From NCBI RefSeq assembly GCF_029263785.1, contig NZ_JAJUFE010000007.1:24251-88250 (forward strand): a stretch of 64,000 bases of DNA, read 5' to 3'. The first letter of the stretch is position 1; the number at the start of each line of letters is the position of its first letter. The notes below the pieces were generated by a model. The model made no database searches. It worked only from the letters and a program-made list of their open reading frames with translations, and had not been told where the DNA came from. The translations under genes were made by a program, and so were the position numbers. Origin of the DNA: Pusillimonas sp. Lineage in GTDB: Bacteria; Pseudomonadota; Gammaproteobacteria; Burkholderiales; Burkholderiaceae_B. Positions 51,900-62,824 of this stretch are shown piece by piece.

Positions 51900-52994
51900 T
51901 CAATTGCTATCTTGTTTTTCGAGGGCTCTCAAGCGTCGCCTGAGTTGCGACAGTTGCCCCAGCGCCGCCGCGTTGCGCTGCCAGCCGGCATGCTCATCAA
52001 AAGGATAGACTCCCGTGTAGCGTCCTGGCTTGTCGATATTTGAAGTGATGGCCGTACCGCCCGAGACGTGGACATCGTCGCCCAGCACGATATGCCCCGA
52101 AATCATGGAAGCACCACCTATGGTGCAGCGCGCGCCGATAGTAGTGGAACCCGCAATACCTACACACGCCGCCATGGCGGTGTGCTTTCCGATACGCACG
52201 TTATGCGCCACCATGATCTGGTTATCGAGTTTGACTCCGTCGGCGATGACCGTATCTTCGAGTGCGCCACGATCGATGGTGGTGTTGGCACCAATCTCGA
52301 CATCATTCCCCACGGATACGCCACCCAACTGGGCGATTTTAGCCCAGGCACCCGGTTCGCTACCCGGATGCGGCGCAAAGCCGAATCCGTCTGCGCCCAG
52401 CACCGCGCCACTGTGCAAGATGGCCCGATCGCCAATATGTACACCGTGGTACAGCGTGACTCTGGCGTGCAAAAGACCGTCAGATCCGATAGAAGAACCT
52501 GCCCCCACAACGCAACCCGGCCCGATACGCGTGCCCTTGCCAATGCTGGCGCCGTCTTCAATCACACAGTACGGACCAATGCTGACGCCCTCGGCTATCT
52601 GGGCAGACTCTGCAATGACCGCAGTGGGATGAATTCCTTTGGGCAGACCCTGGATACGGTGCTGGTCAAACCACTGAGCCAGCAAGGCGTACATCAGATA
52701 CGGCTGACTGCAAAGCACGACCCTGAATGGCACCGGCTTAGCTTCGAGGGATTCCCAGGCTTCGGGAGTCAGGATGACCGCGGCCGCGCGACAATGCTTC
52801 AGTTGGTCCTGAAGGCGTGGATTCGCCAGAAAGCTGATCTCGCTTGGCCCTGCGCTAAGTAAAGAGCCCAGGCCCTGGATACGGGGCATGGGCTGGTCGG
52901 ATTCGACGATGCGAGTATCCAGGCCGGTAAGGTTGGCTGCCTGCAACAGCCCGGGCAACGTAGGCGCCGCTTCTGGCGCTAACAATACCGGCAT
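51900..52994 (-). CDS. lpxD: UDP-3-O-(3-hydroxyacyl)glucosamine N-acyltransferase
   Basis: A 364-residue enzyme: N-terminal uridine-binding domain (SEISFLANPRLQDQL), then hexapeptide beta-helix repeats, with the catalytic-His region NQIMVAHNVRIGKHTAM. The C-terminal helix closes the protein (LSQLRRRLRALEKQ). Adds the second hydroxyacyl chain during lipid A synthesis. Five bases after skp. Confidence 0.96.
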   Translation of the reverse strand: MPVLLAPEAAPTLPGLLQAANLTGLDTRIVESDQPMPRIQGLGSLLSAGPSEISFLANPRLQDQLKHCRAAAVILTPEAWESLEAKPVPFRVVLCSQPYLMYALLAQWFDQHRIQGLPKGIHPTAVIAESAQIAEGVSIGPYCVIEDGASIGKGTRIGPGCVVGAGSSIGSDGLLHARVTLYHGVHIGDRAILHSGAVLGADGFGFAPHPGSEPGAWAKIAQLGGVSVGNDVEIGANTTIDRGALEDTVIADGVKLDNQIMVAHNVRIGKHTAMAACVGIAGSTTIGARCTIGGASMISGHIVLGDDVHVSGGTAITSNIDKPGRYTGVYPFDEHAGWQRNAAALGQLSQLRRRLRALEKQDSN

Positions 52995-52999
52995 GTTTA

Positions 53000-53575
53000 T
53001 TAGCCGCCAAGGGCTTTCATGACCTGGTCGGTAATGTCTACACGTGGACTGACAGTGACCGCATCCTGGATGATAAGGTCGTAGCCTTGTTGTTCGGCGA
53101 TCTGCTTGATGGCGGCGTCGGCCTTTTCAACAATGGCGGAGAACTCTTCGTTACGGCGACGATTGAAATCTTCTTGAAATTCGCGACGCTTGCGTTGGAG
53201 GTCGGAGTCAAGGTCAGCCAATTGACGTTGACGCTTGATGCGCTCTGACTCGGAGAGCACAGGTGCGTCCTTATCGTATTTTTGAGCCTGATTTCGCAGG
53301 TTGTTGGCCAGCGATTGCAGCTCTTCATCACGCCGCTTGAATTCGGACTCGATTTTTGCCTGTGCCGCCTTGGCAGGCTTTGAGTCGCGCAAGATGCGTT
53401 CGGTACTGACAAAACCAATTTTTGTGGGTTGTGTTTGAGCCTGTACTGCAGGCGCGCCCACCACAGACACTGCGCCCAACGCAGCCGCCAACACCAAGGC
53501 GCGGTTGCCTGCTGCAATACGGCTGGCAAAACGGCCGGCTACAGCAGAAAGCTTCAATGTGAAATCAGACTTCAT
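53000..53575 (-). CDS. skp: Periplasmic chaperone Skp/OmpH
   Basis: A 191-residue precursor. The signal peptide is long, with its hydrophobic core near residues 27-43 and cleavage likely after VQA. The mature part starts KIGFVSTERILRDSKPAKAAQ and has long charged coiled-coil helices (KRQRQLADLDSDLQRKRREF), the tentacles of the trimer. It escorts outer-membrane proteins to BamA, encoded just upstream. Confidence 0.92.
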   Translation of the reverse strand: MKSDFTLKLSAVAGRFASRIAAGNRALVLAAALGAVSVVGAPAVQAQTQPTKIGFVSTERILRDSKPAKAAQAKIESEFKRRDEELQSLANNLRNQAQKYDKDAPVLSESERIKRQRQLADLDSDLQRKRREFQEDFNRRRNEEFSAIVEKADAAIKQIAEQQGYDLIIQDAVTVSPRVDITDQVMKALGG

Positions 53576-53639
53576 GAAAATCTACCTTGCGAAGGAGCAG
53601 TATGAATAAAAGACTAATTGTGCCATTAAAAGAGGAACA

Positions 53640-55985
53640 TTAGAAACCCGTTCCGATCTGGAACTGGAAGGCCTGTTTGTCGTCGCCCTCCTTGGCATTG
53701 AGTGCCCGGCCAAAGGAAAGTTCAAGCGGTCCCATCGGTGACTGCCAGGACAAACCTACACCAGCCGAATAACGCCAGCCGCATGGGTCTTGCACATGAT
53801 GCTGGAAGCCGTCCATACACGTCATGCCGGAACCCGCAGCGACCTGGCCCACATCGGTAAACAGGAACCAACGCAATGTACGGTCGCGGGTAGCACCGGG
53901 GAACGGCAGGTACAGCTGGACGTTACCGACAATGCGGCGTGCACCACCAAGGTAGTCGCCGGTGCGGGTATCGCGTGGGCCAAGCGAGGCGCCCTCGTAG
54001 CCCCGAACCGAACCGATGCCGCCGGCATATACGTTCTTGATGACCGGGAACGCCTTGCCGCCATACGTTCTGCCCCAGTCGACCTGACCATTGAAGGCAA
54101 GCGTAAAGCTGCGACCCAGCGGGAAATAATGCTGATGCTGCGCGTGGAACATGTAATAGCGCAGGTCCATGGTAGAGAAGTCGGCAGCCAGACGGCTGTA
54201 ACTGCCCCTGTTGGGTGCAATGGCGCTATCGCGGGTGTCTTTGGCCCAGCCTACGTTGAAGATGACCGCGTTGGTGGTACGGCCGTATTCGTTGACATAG
54301 TCCGTATAGGCCTGAGGCGCGTTGTAAAGATCGAGCTGGTTGCGTTCGAACGTCACACCGGTAAAGATGCGGTCGTATTCCGAAATTGGCACGCCAAAGT
54401 TCAAGCCGCCGCCCAGTGCTGTGACGCGGTAATCACCTTCACCAAAATCGCTGGATGAACGGATCTGGTACGGTGTGGTGCGCCGATAGTACAGCGATGT
54501 GGTCTTGCTGATGCCGTCAATCGTCCAGTAGGGATCGGTATGGGCGATGACCGCTGAACGGTTGGTCTTGCTGGTGTTGACCTGCAGCGACAAACTGTTG
54601 CCGCTACCGAAGATATTGTCCTGGCTGATACCGGCCGACAGGATCACCTTGTCGGTCGAGCCATAGCCCACACCCAGGTTGATCATGCCGGTGGGCTTTT
54701 CCTTGACGTCGACGTTGATGTCGACCTGATCCGGCGAGCCAGGCACGGGCTCGGTCTCGACGTTGACCTCGTTGAAGTAGCCCAGGCGGTCGATACGATC
54801 TCGCGACATCTTGATGTCGTTGGCGTCGTACCACGACGCCTCCATCTGGCGCATTTCACGACGGATGACCTCGTCACGCGTACGCGTGTTTCCACCAATC
54901 TGGATACGGCGCACGTAAACGCGACGGCCTGGGTCAACATAGAATGTAAGGTCGGCTTCGTGGGCATCGCGATCAAGCACCGGATTGGGGTTTACGTTCG
55001 CAAATGCATAACCCAGGGTGCCCAGATAATCGGTAATGGCTTTGGCAGTTTCGTTAGTGGTCGCGGCCGAGAAGGTAGCGCCCTCCTTGACCTTGATCAG
55101 TTTGCGCAGTTCTTCATCAAGCCCAAGAAGCTCGCCGGCGAGCTTCACGCTGCGCACCGTATAGGGTTCGCCTTCGTGCACGGTAAACGTGATGAAAATG
55201 CCCGTGCGATCAGGGGAAATAGATACCTGTGGCGGTTCGGACGAAAACTCCAGGTAGCCACGGTCGAGATAGAACGAACGAATGCGCTCGATATCGCCTT
55301 CGAGCTTTTCTCGCGAGTATTTGTCAGTACCGGTGTACCAGGTCATGAAGCCCGAAGTGGTCAGCTCGAGCTCATCGCGCAGCCGACCCGACGAAAAGGC
55401 TTCGTTACCCACGAAGTTGATTTCCTTGATCTTGGCCAGGTCGCCTTCAAAAATGTCAAAACTGATACCGACCCGGTTGCGAGGCAAGGGGGTAATGATG
55501 GGGTTGATCTCGACACCATACTTGCCCTTGGCCAGGTACTGCTGCTTGAGCTCGAATTCGGCGCGCTCGAGCATTGCCTGATCGAACACACGGCCCGGAC
55601 CAAACCCCACGGAAGCAAGCGACTTGTTGAGCGCTTCGGCATCGAATTCGCGCATGCCATTGAACGTGACCGAGGCAATGGTGGGACGTTCTTTGACATT
55701 GATGACCAGGACGTTGTTGTCGGTATCGATGCTGACGTCGCTAAAGAACCCTGTGGCATACAGCCTTTGAATCGCTTCGCTGGCCTGCTCTTCGGTAAAT
55801 TGCTCACCAACCTTGACCGGCAGGTAACTGAACACGGCCCCCGCATCTACACGCTGGATTCCGTTTACACGAATATCTTGCACGACGAAGGGCGTGAAGG
55901 CGCTCGCCAGGGTTGGCGACAGGCAGGCCGCCAGGATCAGCGGCAAGACACGACGGCTATATTTTGTTTTCCGACGAAACGACAT
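53640..55985 (-). CDS. bamA: Outer-membrane assembly factor BamA
   Basis: A 781-residue Omp85 protein: signal peptide (cleavage after LASA), five POTRA domains (about 25-430; first starts PFVVQDIRVNGIQRVDAGAVFSYLPV) and a 16-stranded barrel ending in QFQIGTGF with terminal Phe. The VRGYE motif of loop 6 (SVRGYEGASLGPRD) is present. Inserts beta-barrel proteins into the outer membrane. Confidence 0.97.
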   Translation of the reverse strand: MSFRRKTKYSRRVLPLILAACLSPTLASAFTPFVVQDIRVNGIQRVDAGAVFSYLPVKVGEQFTEEQASEAIQRLYATGFFSDVSIDTDNNVLVINVKERPTIASVTFNGMREFDAEALNKSLASVGFGPGRVFDQAMLERAEFELKQQYLAKGKYGVEINPIITPLPRNRVGISFDIFEGDLAKIKEINFVGNEAFSSGRLRDELELTTSGFMTWYTGTDKYSREKLEGDIERIRSFYLDRGYLEFSSEPPQVSISPDRTGIFITFTVHEGEPYTVRSVKLAGELLGLDEELRKLIKVKEGATFSAATTNETAKAITDYLGTLGYAFANVNPNPVLDRDAHEADLTFYVDPGRRVYVRRIQIGGNTRTRDEVIRREMRQMEASWYDANDIKMSRDRIDRLGYFNEVNVETEPVPGSPDQVDINVDVKEKPTGMINLGVGYGSTDKVILSAGISQDNIFGSGNSLSLQVNTSKTNRSAVIAHTDPYWTIDGISKTTSLYYRRTTPYQIRSSSDFGEGDYRVTALGGGLNFGVPISEYDRIFTGVTFERNQLDLYNAPQAYTDYVNEYGRTTNAVIFNVGWAKDTRDSAIAPNRGSYSRLAADFSTMDLRYYMFHAQHQHYFPLGRSFTLAFNGQVDWGRTYGGKAFPVIKNVYAGGIGSVRGYEGASLGPRDTRTGDYLGGARRIVGNVQLYLPFPGATRDRTLRWFLFTDVGQVAAGSGMTCMDGFQHHVQDPCGWRYSAGVGLSWQSPMGPLELSFGRALNAKEGDDKQAFQFQIGTGF

Positions 55986-56063
55986 CCTGGTGGATCCTTA
56001 GTAGATCAAATTGGGGAAAGATTGTAAGGCAGAACCCGCCCAATGTGCGGATCTGAGCACTCA

Positions 56064-57395
56064 CTAACTGAAAAGTCGGGTGAAATCATTAAAGAACGCG
56101 AGTCCCATCAGGGCAGCGAGCAGCCCTAGACCAACCCTTTGCCCGGTTTCCAGCCATGCATCCGGCAGCGGCTTGCCTCGTAACATTTCGATGATGTAAT
56201 ACATGAGATGGCCGCCATCCAGCATGGGAATCGGGAGCAAATTCAACACGCCGATACTAACACTGATCAGGGCCAGAAATCCGATATAGGCGGCAAGCCC
56301 AATGCGTGCGGTCTGGCCGGCGTAATCGGCAATGGTGACGGGCCCGCTGATATTGCGTACCGAGACATCGCCGGTGATCATCCGACCCATCATCTTCAGC
56401 GAGAACCATACGGTATCAATGGTTCGTGCCACGCCGCGCGAAACGCTTTCGACCGGACCGTATCGCACGTTGACCATAGGAAAGTCGGCGCCCAGCATCA
56501 CACCAATGCGTCCTACCTTCTGGCCAGACGCATCGACCTGTTCTTGTGGCACCAACTCGACCGTCACAGGTGTTTCCGACCGAAGAACCGTCAGGGAGAC
56601 GGGCTCATTGGCCCTGCCCTGAACGAATTCAACAAACTCGGCAGCAGAAGGTTCGTACAAGGGCCCCGCGGCCAGAATGACATCACCGGGCTGAAGACCC
56701 GCCAGCTGGGCAGCGCCGCCGGCCACGATTTCACGAACCATTGGCCGCGGCGTCGCCAACGCAAGCCCTGCCTCTTTCATGAGGTCGGCCGAATCCGGCT
56801 CGATGGCCAGGGCTTCCACCACCAGCGTATGGTCACGCCCGACTCCCGCCTCGTCTTCCACCCGCAGCGCGATCGATCCACCCGATGTCAGTGAGTCGAG
56901 AAGTTCCCACCGAGCCTCGCCCCACGACCGAACCGATGTGCCATTGACGCCGACAATTCGATCGCCGGCCTGTATGCCGGCAGCCGCTGCAGGCGTTCCC
57001 GATGGCGGTGCAGCCAGAACCGCTGCCGGCTCCTGCGTTCCCACCAGGTTCAATATTGCATATAGAACTGCTGCCAGCAGCAGGTTCGCCACGGGGCCTG
57101 CAGCCACGATAGCGAAGCGCCTGGCCACTGGTTGCCGGTTGAACGCTTCGGATGCATCGGATGCGTCGGCCCGCTGGGGCTCATCGAGCATCTTTACATA
57201 GCCGCCCAGAGGGATGGCAGATAACGCCCATTCGGTACCTTGACGGTCTGTGCGCCTGAACAGAACCCGCCCGAACCCTATCGAAAAACGAAGCACCCTG
57301 ACGCCACAGCGACGAGCGACCCAGTAGTGCCCGAGTTCGTGAAACGTAATGAGCAACCCCAGTGCGATGATGAAGGCGACCAGAGTAAAAAGCAT
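56064..57395 (-). CDS. rseP: Site-2 RIP metalloprotease RseP
   Basis: A 443-residue inner-membrane protease. The zinc motif HELGH (residues 19-23) is in the first helix. PDZ-like domains follow (GIQAGDRIVGVNG; GLQPGDVILAAG), and the second metal ligand region LLPIPMLDGGHLMYY is near the C-terminus. Cleaves the anti-sigma factor RseA and signal-peptide remnants. Confidence 0.96.
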   Translation of the reverse strand: MLFTLVAFIIALGLLITFHELGHYWVARRCGVRVLRFSIGFGRVLFRRTDRQGTEWALSAIPLGGYVKMLDEPQRADASDASEAFNRQPVARRFAIVAAGPVANLLLAAVLYAILNLVGTQEPAAVLAAPPSGTPAAAAGIQAGDRIVGVNGTSVRSWGEARWELLDSLTSGGSIALRVEDEAGVGRDHTLVVEALAIEPDSADLMKEAGLALATPRPMVREIVAGGAAQLAGLQPGDVILAAGPLYEPSAAEFVEFVQGRANEPVSLTVLRSETPVTVELVPQEQVDASGQKVGRIGVMLGADFPMVNVRYGPVESVSRGVARTIDTVWFSLKMMGRMITGDVSVRNISGPVTIADYAGQTARIGLAAYIGFLALISVSIGVLNLLPIPMLDGGHLMYYIIEMLRGKPLPDAWLETGQRVGLGLLAALMGLAFFNDFTRLFS

Positions 57396-57418
57396 GATGG
57401 GTGTGTTTCGCCTTTAAG

Positions 57419-58612
57419 TTATTGACAAAGCTGCTGTGCGTGCTGGCGCGCACTTGCGTCCAGTTCCAGTACCGCCTCGAGCGAATCGGGGGAACGGGCC
57501 GCCGATCCGGACATGCGATCCAGACACTCTTCGATGACCCGCGCGATGCCGGTAAATGGAATACGGTTGTTCAAGAAATGCTCGACGGCAATTTCGTTGG
57601 CGGCATTCAATACGATACACGCTTCCTGGCCGGCCTCAAGTGCCTGAAACGACAATTTCAAGCACGGAAAACGACGAAAATCAGGCGGCTCGAAGTCGAG
57701 CCGGCCGATCATGGCCAGATCCAGCGGACCCACTCCGCTTTCGATGCGATCAGGGAAACCCAGGCCATATGCGATGGGAGTCCGCATGTCTGGCTGGCCC
57801 AGCTGTGCAAGAATCGATCCGTCTTCGTATTCAACCATCGAGTGGATCATGCTTTGCGGATGGATGACCACCTGAATCTGCTCCGGCGGCATGGAAAACA
57901 GCCAGTGTGCCTCGATGACTTCCAGGCCTTTGTTCAGCATGGTGGCAGAGTCCACAGAAATCTTGCGCCCCATGCTCCAGTTCGGATGCGCGCAGGCTTG
58001 TTCCGGCGTGACACCCTCAAGGCTTGCAATGTCTACCGTTCGGAACGGCCCCCCCGATGCTGTCAGCAAGAGGCGTCGCACCCCCCGAGCCGGCATTGCC
58101 GACGACAAGGTGGCCCCCGCATGGGGCAGACACTGGAAAATGGCGTTATGTTCGCTGTCGATGGGCAGTAACTCTGCACCGTTTTGTCGCACGGCAGCCA
58201 TGAAAAGGCTGCCGGCGGCCACAAGCGCCTCTTTGTTCGCCAGCAGCACTCGTTTGCCCGCACGCGCGGCGGCCAGCGCCGACGGCAAACCGGCTGCACC
58301 CACAATGGCCGCCATGACGGTATCCACGTCGGGGTCGGCGGCACATGCCTCAAGTGCCTGGGCACCCACCCGTATCTCGGGGGCCGGTCGCTGCGCCGGC
58401 CAGGCGGCAAGAAAACGCTGACGGGCTGCGTCATCCGGCACGGCGACGACACGCGCCCCGCTCGACATCGCCTGCTGTGCAAGCTGCTCCATTCTGCTGT
58501 GGGCGGTCAGGGCATGAACCTGCAGGGTATCGGCATGGCGCGATACAACATCCAATGTGCTGCAACCAATGGAACCGGTAGATCCCAATATGCAAAGACG
58601 CTGAGGCTTCAT
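57419..58612 (-). CDS. dxr: 1-deoxy-D-xylulose 5-phosphate reductoisomerase
   Basis: A 397-residue DXR. The NADPH loop [13 protein letters not shown] starts the protein. [24 protein letters not shown] (metal ligands), TASGGPFR and [31 protein letters not shown] follow. Commits carbon to the MEP isoprenoid pathway, which feeds UppS nearby. ATGA overlap with cdsA. Confidence 0.97.
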   Translation of the reverse strand: MKPQRLCILGSTGSIGCSTLDVVSRHADTLQVHALTAHSRMEQLAQQAMSSGARVVAVPDDAARQRFLAAWPAQRPAPEIRVGAQALEACAADPDVDTVMAAIVGAAGLPSALAAARAGKRVLLANKEALVAAGSLFMAAVRQNGAELLPIDSEHNAIFQCLPHAGATLSSAMPARGVRRLLLTASGGPFRTVDIASLEGVTPEQACAHPNWSMGRKISVDSATMLNKGLEVIEAHWLFSMPPEQIQVVIHPQSMIHSMVEYEDGSILAQLGQPDMRTPIAYGLGFPDRIESGVGPLDLAMIGRLDFEPPDFRRFPCLKLSFQALEAGQEACIVLNAANEIAVEHFLNNRIPFTGIARVIEECLDRMSGSAARSPDSLEAVLELDASARQHAQQLCQ

Positions 58613-59472
58613 GCTGCCAGACTCACCAGCAAAAAGGCGGCAGGCGCCACCGGCAACAAGGCGTCGATGCGGTCATAGACACCGCCATGTCCGGGCAAGA
58701 GCGCACTGGAATCCTTGCGGCCGGCACGGCGCTTCAACAGGGATTCAAACAGATCGCCAATGATGGAAAGTGCAGCCAGCAAGGCGGCGAACACCATGGC
58801 ACCGGCCATTGACCAGCCCTGCACAAGCACGGCACCGAAGCTGCCGGGCCATTGACTCGAGACTGCGACCCAGACGACCGCAGCTACGACACCGGCGATG
58901 GCCCCTTCCCAGCTTTTCCCGGGGCTGACTCGCGGCGCCAGTTTTCTTCGTCCGAAGGCTTTGCCCGCAAAATAGGCGCCGATATCGGCAAACCAGATTA
59001 TTGCCATCAGGGAAACCAGGAACCACGCGCCAAAGACAAGATAAAACTGTACCAATGCCGCCCATGCGGTCCACACGGCGAATATGGCAAAAATGCGCAG
59101 GGCACTACTTGCTGCGGGGGCATCAGTGCGCCCTTGAACAACAAGCGCGGTGGCGGCAACGATCCAGATCAACACAACCACGGGCGTAAGCCAACTGGTG
59201 CTGACATAACTGACCCACGACGCCCACTGTGTGGACAGGCCGCCCTGAATCCAGCCCGTGGCGCAAAAAAGCATGACGCCACCCAATACCACGGCAATGA
59301 TGACCGCGATGGTTTCGTTGCCGGAGCTAACCGTAAGCCTCAACCACTCCCAAAGTGCGCAGGCGGCAGCCAGAGTCAGCAGCGCAACAAGAGGCCAGGG
59401 ATTGGGGACAGCCAGCGCACCCAATAGAACCGCCAAAAGTACTACTGCGGTGATCACACGTTGCGCCAGCAT
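58609..59472 (-). CDS. cdsA: Phosphatidate cytidylyltransferase
   Basis: A 287-residue membrane enzyme with about seven helices. The signature [26 protein letters not shown] near the C-terminus identifies CDP-diacylglycerol synthase. [17 protein letters not shown] is the second conserved loop. It makes CDP-diacylglycerol, the precursor of all phospholipids. Confidence 0.96.
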   Translation of the reverse strand: MLAQRVITAVVLLAVLLGALAVPNPWPLVALLTLAAACALWEWLRLTVSSGNETIAVIIAVVLGGVMLFCATGWIQGGLSTQWASWVSYVSTSWLTPVVVLIWIVAATALVVQGRTDAPAASSALRIFAIFAVWTAWAALVQFYLVFGAWFLVSLMAIIWFADIGAYFAGKAFGRRKLAPRVSPGKSWEGAIAGVVAAVVWVAVSSQWPGSFGAVLVQGWSMAGAMVFAALLAALSIIGDLFESLLKRRAGRKDSSALLPGHGGVYDRIDALLPVAPAAFLLVSLAA

Positions 59473-59484
59473 GGCAAAGACTCC

Positions 59485-60246
59485 TTATCTGGTCTTGTCG
59501 GCGAGCTGCTCGCTGGTCCGCCCAAAACGACGTTCTCGCGTGCGATACCACTTGAAAGCCGCATCAAGTTCTTTCGCTCCGAATTCGGGCCAGTAATCTT
59601 CGGTGAAATACAGCTCGGTATAAGCCAGCTGCCAAACGAGGAAATTGGAAATGCGCTGCTCGCCACCAGTGCGGATGAACAAGTCGGGCTCGGGGGCCCA
59701 TGCCATCGACAAATGCTTTGCCAGATCTTGTTCCACCAGGGATTCGGGCGAGTCTGCCAGATCGGGACGCTCGCGCAGCAGGGCTCGCATGGCCTGAAGG
59801 ATATCCCAGCGGCCGCCATAGTTGGCCGCGATGGTCAGATGCAGGAGGTCGTTGCCACGGGTGCGCTCTTCAGCAGCCTGGATGAGATCGCGCAAATGAG
59901 GTTCGAAGGCGGAAAGATCACCCACCACCCGCAATCGTACCCCCTGCTGCTCGAGCTTGACGACCTCTTTTTCCAGGGTCTGCACAAACAGGCGCATCAA
60001 GAGCGAGACTTCTTCCTGGGGACGGCGCCAGTTCTCGGAGCTGAACGCAAAAAGGGTCAGGTATTTGACCCCGCGGCGGCCACAGGCTTCAACGACACGC
60101 CGTACAGCCTGTACGCCACGGGCGTGTCCCGCTGTCCGCGGCAACATCCGCCGCGTGGCCCAGCGCCCGTTCCCATCCATGATGATGGCCAGATGACGTG
60201 GCACTTCGGAACTTTCAGGGATGGAAACGGTTGAACTGGTAAACAT
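59485..60246 (-). CDS. uppS: Undecaprenyl diphosphate synthase
   Basis: A 253-residue cis-prenyltransferase. [12 protein letters not shown] carries the catalytic Asp; [11 protein letters not shown] and the C-terminal [27 protein letters not shown] are family signatures. Produces the C55 carrier for peptidoglycan and O-antigen. Begins 25 bases after frr. Confidence 0.97.
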   Translation of the reverse strand: MFTSSTVSIPESSEVPRHLAIIMDGNGRWATRRMLPRTAGHARGVQAVRRVVEACGRRGVKYLTLFAFSSENWRRPQEEVSLLMRLFVQTLEKEVVKLEQQGVRLRVVGDLSAFEPHLRDLIQAAEERTRGNDLLHLTIAANYGGRWDILQAMRALLRERPDLADSPESLVEQDLAKHLSMAWAPEPDLFIRTGGEQRISNFLVWQLAYTELYFTEDYWPEFGAKELDAAFKWYRTRERRFGRTSEQLADKTR

Positions 60247-60271
60247 AGTGTTGAACGATCAGGCCCGCGTC

Positions 60272-60832
60272 TTAAACGGTCATGATCTCGGCTTCTTTCT
60301 GAGCGATCAGTTTGTCAATCTCGCCGACGTATTTGTCGGTAAGTTTCTGGATGTCATCCTGTGTGCGACGTTCTTCGTCTTCGGAAATCTCTTTGTCCTT
60401 GACCATCTTTTTGAGACTGTCATTGGCATCGCGGCGAACGTTACGCACGGCGACCTTGGCGTCCTCGCCCTCGGCGCGAACCACCTTGGTAAGGTCGCGG
60501 CGACGCTCTTCGGTAAGGGGCGGCATCGGAACGCGAATATTGTCGCCCATCGAAACCGGGTTCAGACCAAGGTCGGAATCACGAATCGCCTTTTCGATCG
60601 GACCAACCATGTTCTTTTCATAAGGTTGCACGCTCAGGGTGCGTGCGTCGATCACGTTGACGTTAGCGACCTGACCCACCGGTACCGGCGAGCCGTAATA
60701 CTCGACCTGCACATGATCGAGAATGCCGGCATGGGCACGGCCCGTGCGGATCTTGGCCAAACTGGTCTTAAGTGCGTCCAGGCTTTTTGCCATACGGCCT
60801 TCGGCGGACTTCCTGACCTCGGATGTGCTCAT
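60272..60832 (-). CDS. frr: Ribosome recycling factor
   Basis: A 186-residue [36 protein letters not shown] and [35 protein letters not shown] are diagnostic. With EF-G it splits post-termination ribosomes. Start [12 protein letters not shown] lies 14 bases after the pyrH stop. Confidence 0.97.
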   Translation of the reverse strand: MSTSEVRKSAEGRMAKSLDALKTSLAKIRTGRAHAGILDHVQVEYYGSPVPVGQVANVNVIDARTLSVQPYEKNMVGPIEKAIRDSDLGLNPVSMGDNIRVPMPPLTEERRRDLTKVVRAEGEDAKVAVRNVRRDANDSLKKMVKDKEISEDEERRTQDDIQKLTDKYVGEIDKLIAQKEAEIMTV

Positions 60833-60846
60833 TTCTTTTTCCTTTA

Positions 60847-61563
60847 TCAAACGTGGACCAGGGTGCCCTCGTCCTCGCCAAGCACCACGCGCCGCAAGGC
60901 GCCAGGCTTGTTGATGGAAAACACCTTGATCGGCAACTTCTGGTCGCGGCACAGCGCAAATGCCGTGGCGTCCATAACTTCAAGTCGGCGCACGATGACT
61001 TCATCGAAGCTGATGCGTGCGTAGCGCGTTGCTGAAGGGTCCTTGTTGGGATCGGCAGTATAAATACCGTCTACCTTGGTTGCCTTCAGAACAATCTCGG
61101 CACCGATTTCGGCACCCCGCAGGGCGGCGGCAGTATCGGTGGTGAAGAATGGATTACCTGTACCAGCAGCAAAAACCACCACTTTACCTTCTTCGAGATA
61201 ACGTAGCGCCTTGGGCCGGATATAGGGTTCGACAACCTGATCGAGGTTTAGGGCGGACTGAACACGTGTATCGACGCCACGATGCTTGAGTGCATCCTGC
61301 AGGGCAAGCGCGTTCATGACCGTGGCCATCATGCCCATATAATCAGCCGTGGCACGGTCCATGCCCTGGGCACCTGGCGCGACGCCACGAAAGATATTGC
61401 CTCCGCCGATGACAATTGCCAGTTCCACCCCCAACGCGGCTACTTCGGCAATTTCTTCGGTCATGCGAAGAATGGTACTTCGATTGATCCCAAAAGCGTC
61501 TTCTCCCATCAGCGCCTCGCCGGAAAGTTTGAGAAGAACACGTTTGTATGATCTGGTGGTCAT
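60847..61563 (-). CDS. pyrH: Uridylate kinase
   Basis: A 238-residue amino-acid-kinase-fold UMP kinase: [45 protein letters not shown] and [19 protein letters not shown]. Makes UDP in pyrimidine synthesis and is allosterically controlled by GTP and UTP. Preceded by a 178-base gap that carries a 36-bp stem-loop. Confidence 0.97.
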   Translation of the reverse strand: MTTRSYKRVLLKLSGEALMGEDAFGINRSTILRMTEEIAEVAALGVELAIVIGGGNIFRGVAPGAQGMDRATADYMGMMATVMNALALQDALKHRGVDTRVQSALNLDQVVEPYIRPKALRYLEEGKVVVFAAGTGNPFFTTDTAAALRGAEIGAEIVLKATKVDGIYTADPNKDPSATRYARISFDEVIVRRLEVMDATAFALCRDQKLPIKVFSINKPGALRRVVLGEDEGTLVHV

Positions 61564-61688
61564 AGAAGGCAATCCCGAGAAGACGTTCCAACGAAAGTGT
61601 ATGCCAGATTAGCGACCGAATGCGCCAAAATTAAACAACGAGAAGCCGCCGGGCGTCTGGCGAGGCATGAAACCTGCGCCCAGCGTGG

Positions 61689-61724
61689 CGCGCGGGCGGC
61701 GCTCCAGGAGCGCACGCCCGCGCG
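61689..61724. other. Near-perfect 36-bp hairpin between tsf and pyrH
   Basis: CGCGCGGGCG (61689-61698) pairs with CGCCCGCGCG (61715-61724), and GCGCTCC pairs with GGAGCGC inside, with one bulged base. There is no U-tract after it in either direction. It may attenuate, stabilise or process the tsf-pyrH transcript. Confidence 0.55.
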
Positions 61725-61741
61725 ATCAGGCCAAAAAAGGA

Positions 61742-62617
61742 TTAGCTGTTGCCCGCGGCTGCCGCGACTTCAGCGGCGAAATCCTCGGACTTCTTCTCGA
61801 TGCCTTCGCCCACGACAAACAAGCTGAAACGCTTGATCGAGGCGTTGTTTTCCTTGAGCATCTGCTGAACGCTCTGCTTATCGTTCTTGACGAAGGGCTG
61901 CGAAAGCAGCGTGACTTCCTTGAGGTACTTCTGCACCGAGCCCTCGACCATTTTCTCGACGATCTCGGCAGGCTTGCCGGATTCGGCCGCCTTCTGCGCA
62001 GCGACCGAGCGTTCGGCCTCGATCAGCTCGGCCGGCACGCCGGCTGCGTCCAAAGCGCGTGGCTTGGTGGCAGCAATATGCATGGCAAGGTCTTTACCGA
62101 CTTCGTCGGCTCCGTCGAATTCGACCAATACGCCGATACGGCCACCGTGCACGTAGCTGGCAAGCTTGTTGGCGGTTTCGAAGCGCTCGAAGCGACGGAT
62201 CGAGATGTTTTCACCAATCTTGCCAACCAGGGCCGAACGAGTGCTTTCGACTGTACCGTCAGCAAACGGCAGTTCGGACAACGCAGCCACGTCAGCAGGA
62301 TTCTTGTCTGCAACCAGCTCGGCAACCTGCGCGACAAAGTTGATGAAATCGTCATTCTTGGCAACGAAATCGGTCTCGCAGTTGACTTCAACAACTGCGC
62401 CCTGCTTGCCGTCGGCAGCAATGTGCAGCCCGATGAGGCCTTCTGCGGTAACGCGGCTGGCAGCCTTGCTGGCCTTGCTGCCCAGCTTGACACGGAGCAG
62501 CTCTTCGGCACGCGCCATGTCGCCGTCGGCTTCTGCCAACGCTTTCTTGCATTCCATCATGGGCGCGTCGGTTTTCTCGCGCAGTTCTTTGACCATCGAG
62601 GCGGTAATTTGAGCCAC
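61742..62617 (-). CDS. tsf: Translation elongation factor Ts
   Basis: A 291-residue EF-Ts. The N-terminal [30 protein letters not shown] contacts EF-Tu; [14 protein letters not shown] and the coiled coil with [11 protein letters not shown] follow. Exchanges GDP for GTP on EF-Tu. Starts at GTG (residues VAQITAS), seven bases after AGGAG; the open frame further upstream covers the rpsB-tsf spacer. Confidence 0.96.
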   Translation of the reverse strand: MAQITASMVKELREKTDAPMMECKKALAEADGDMARAEELLRVKLGSKASKAASRVTAEGLIGLHIAADGKQGAVVEVNCETDFVAKNDDFINFVAQVAELVADKNPADVAALSELPFADGTVESTRSALVGKIGENISIRRFERFETANKLASYVHGGRIGVLVEFDGADEVGKDLAMHIAATKPRALDAAGVPAELIEAERSVAAQKAAESGKPAEIVEKMVEGSVQKYLKEVTLLSQPFVKNDKQSVQQMLKENNASIKRFSLFVVGEGIEKKSEDFAAEVAAAAGNS

Positions 62618-62795
62618 AGTAATCTCCTGTTCTTTGAAACGGACCCCGGCACGCCGGGGCGGGGGCAGACAAGCACTACGGCCACCAGGGCGCCAGATAG
62701 CGGCGCGCATCAGGAGCGACCGAGCCGAACAGCACAAGCCAATCTGCGTCGACCACCGCCCCACCACCCTTCGGGCAGACGGGACGGCTGGAAAC

Positions 62796-62814
62796 GGGCG
62801 CAAGTCGTGCGCCC
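62796..62814 (-). other. Stem-loop in the rpsB-tsf spacer
   Basis: GGGCGCA-AGTCG-TGCGCCC, a perfect 7-bp stem ten bases downstream of the rpsB stop on the minus strand. A second GC hairpin (CCCCGG-CACG-CCGGGG, 62644-62659) lies just upstream of the tsf start. No U-tracts. Possibly partial attenuation that sets the rpsB:tsf ratio. Confidence 0.45.
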
Positions 62815-62824
62815 AGGCAAAGAA

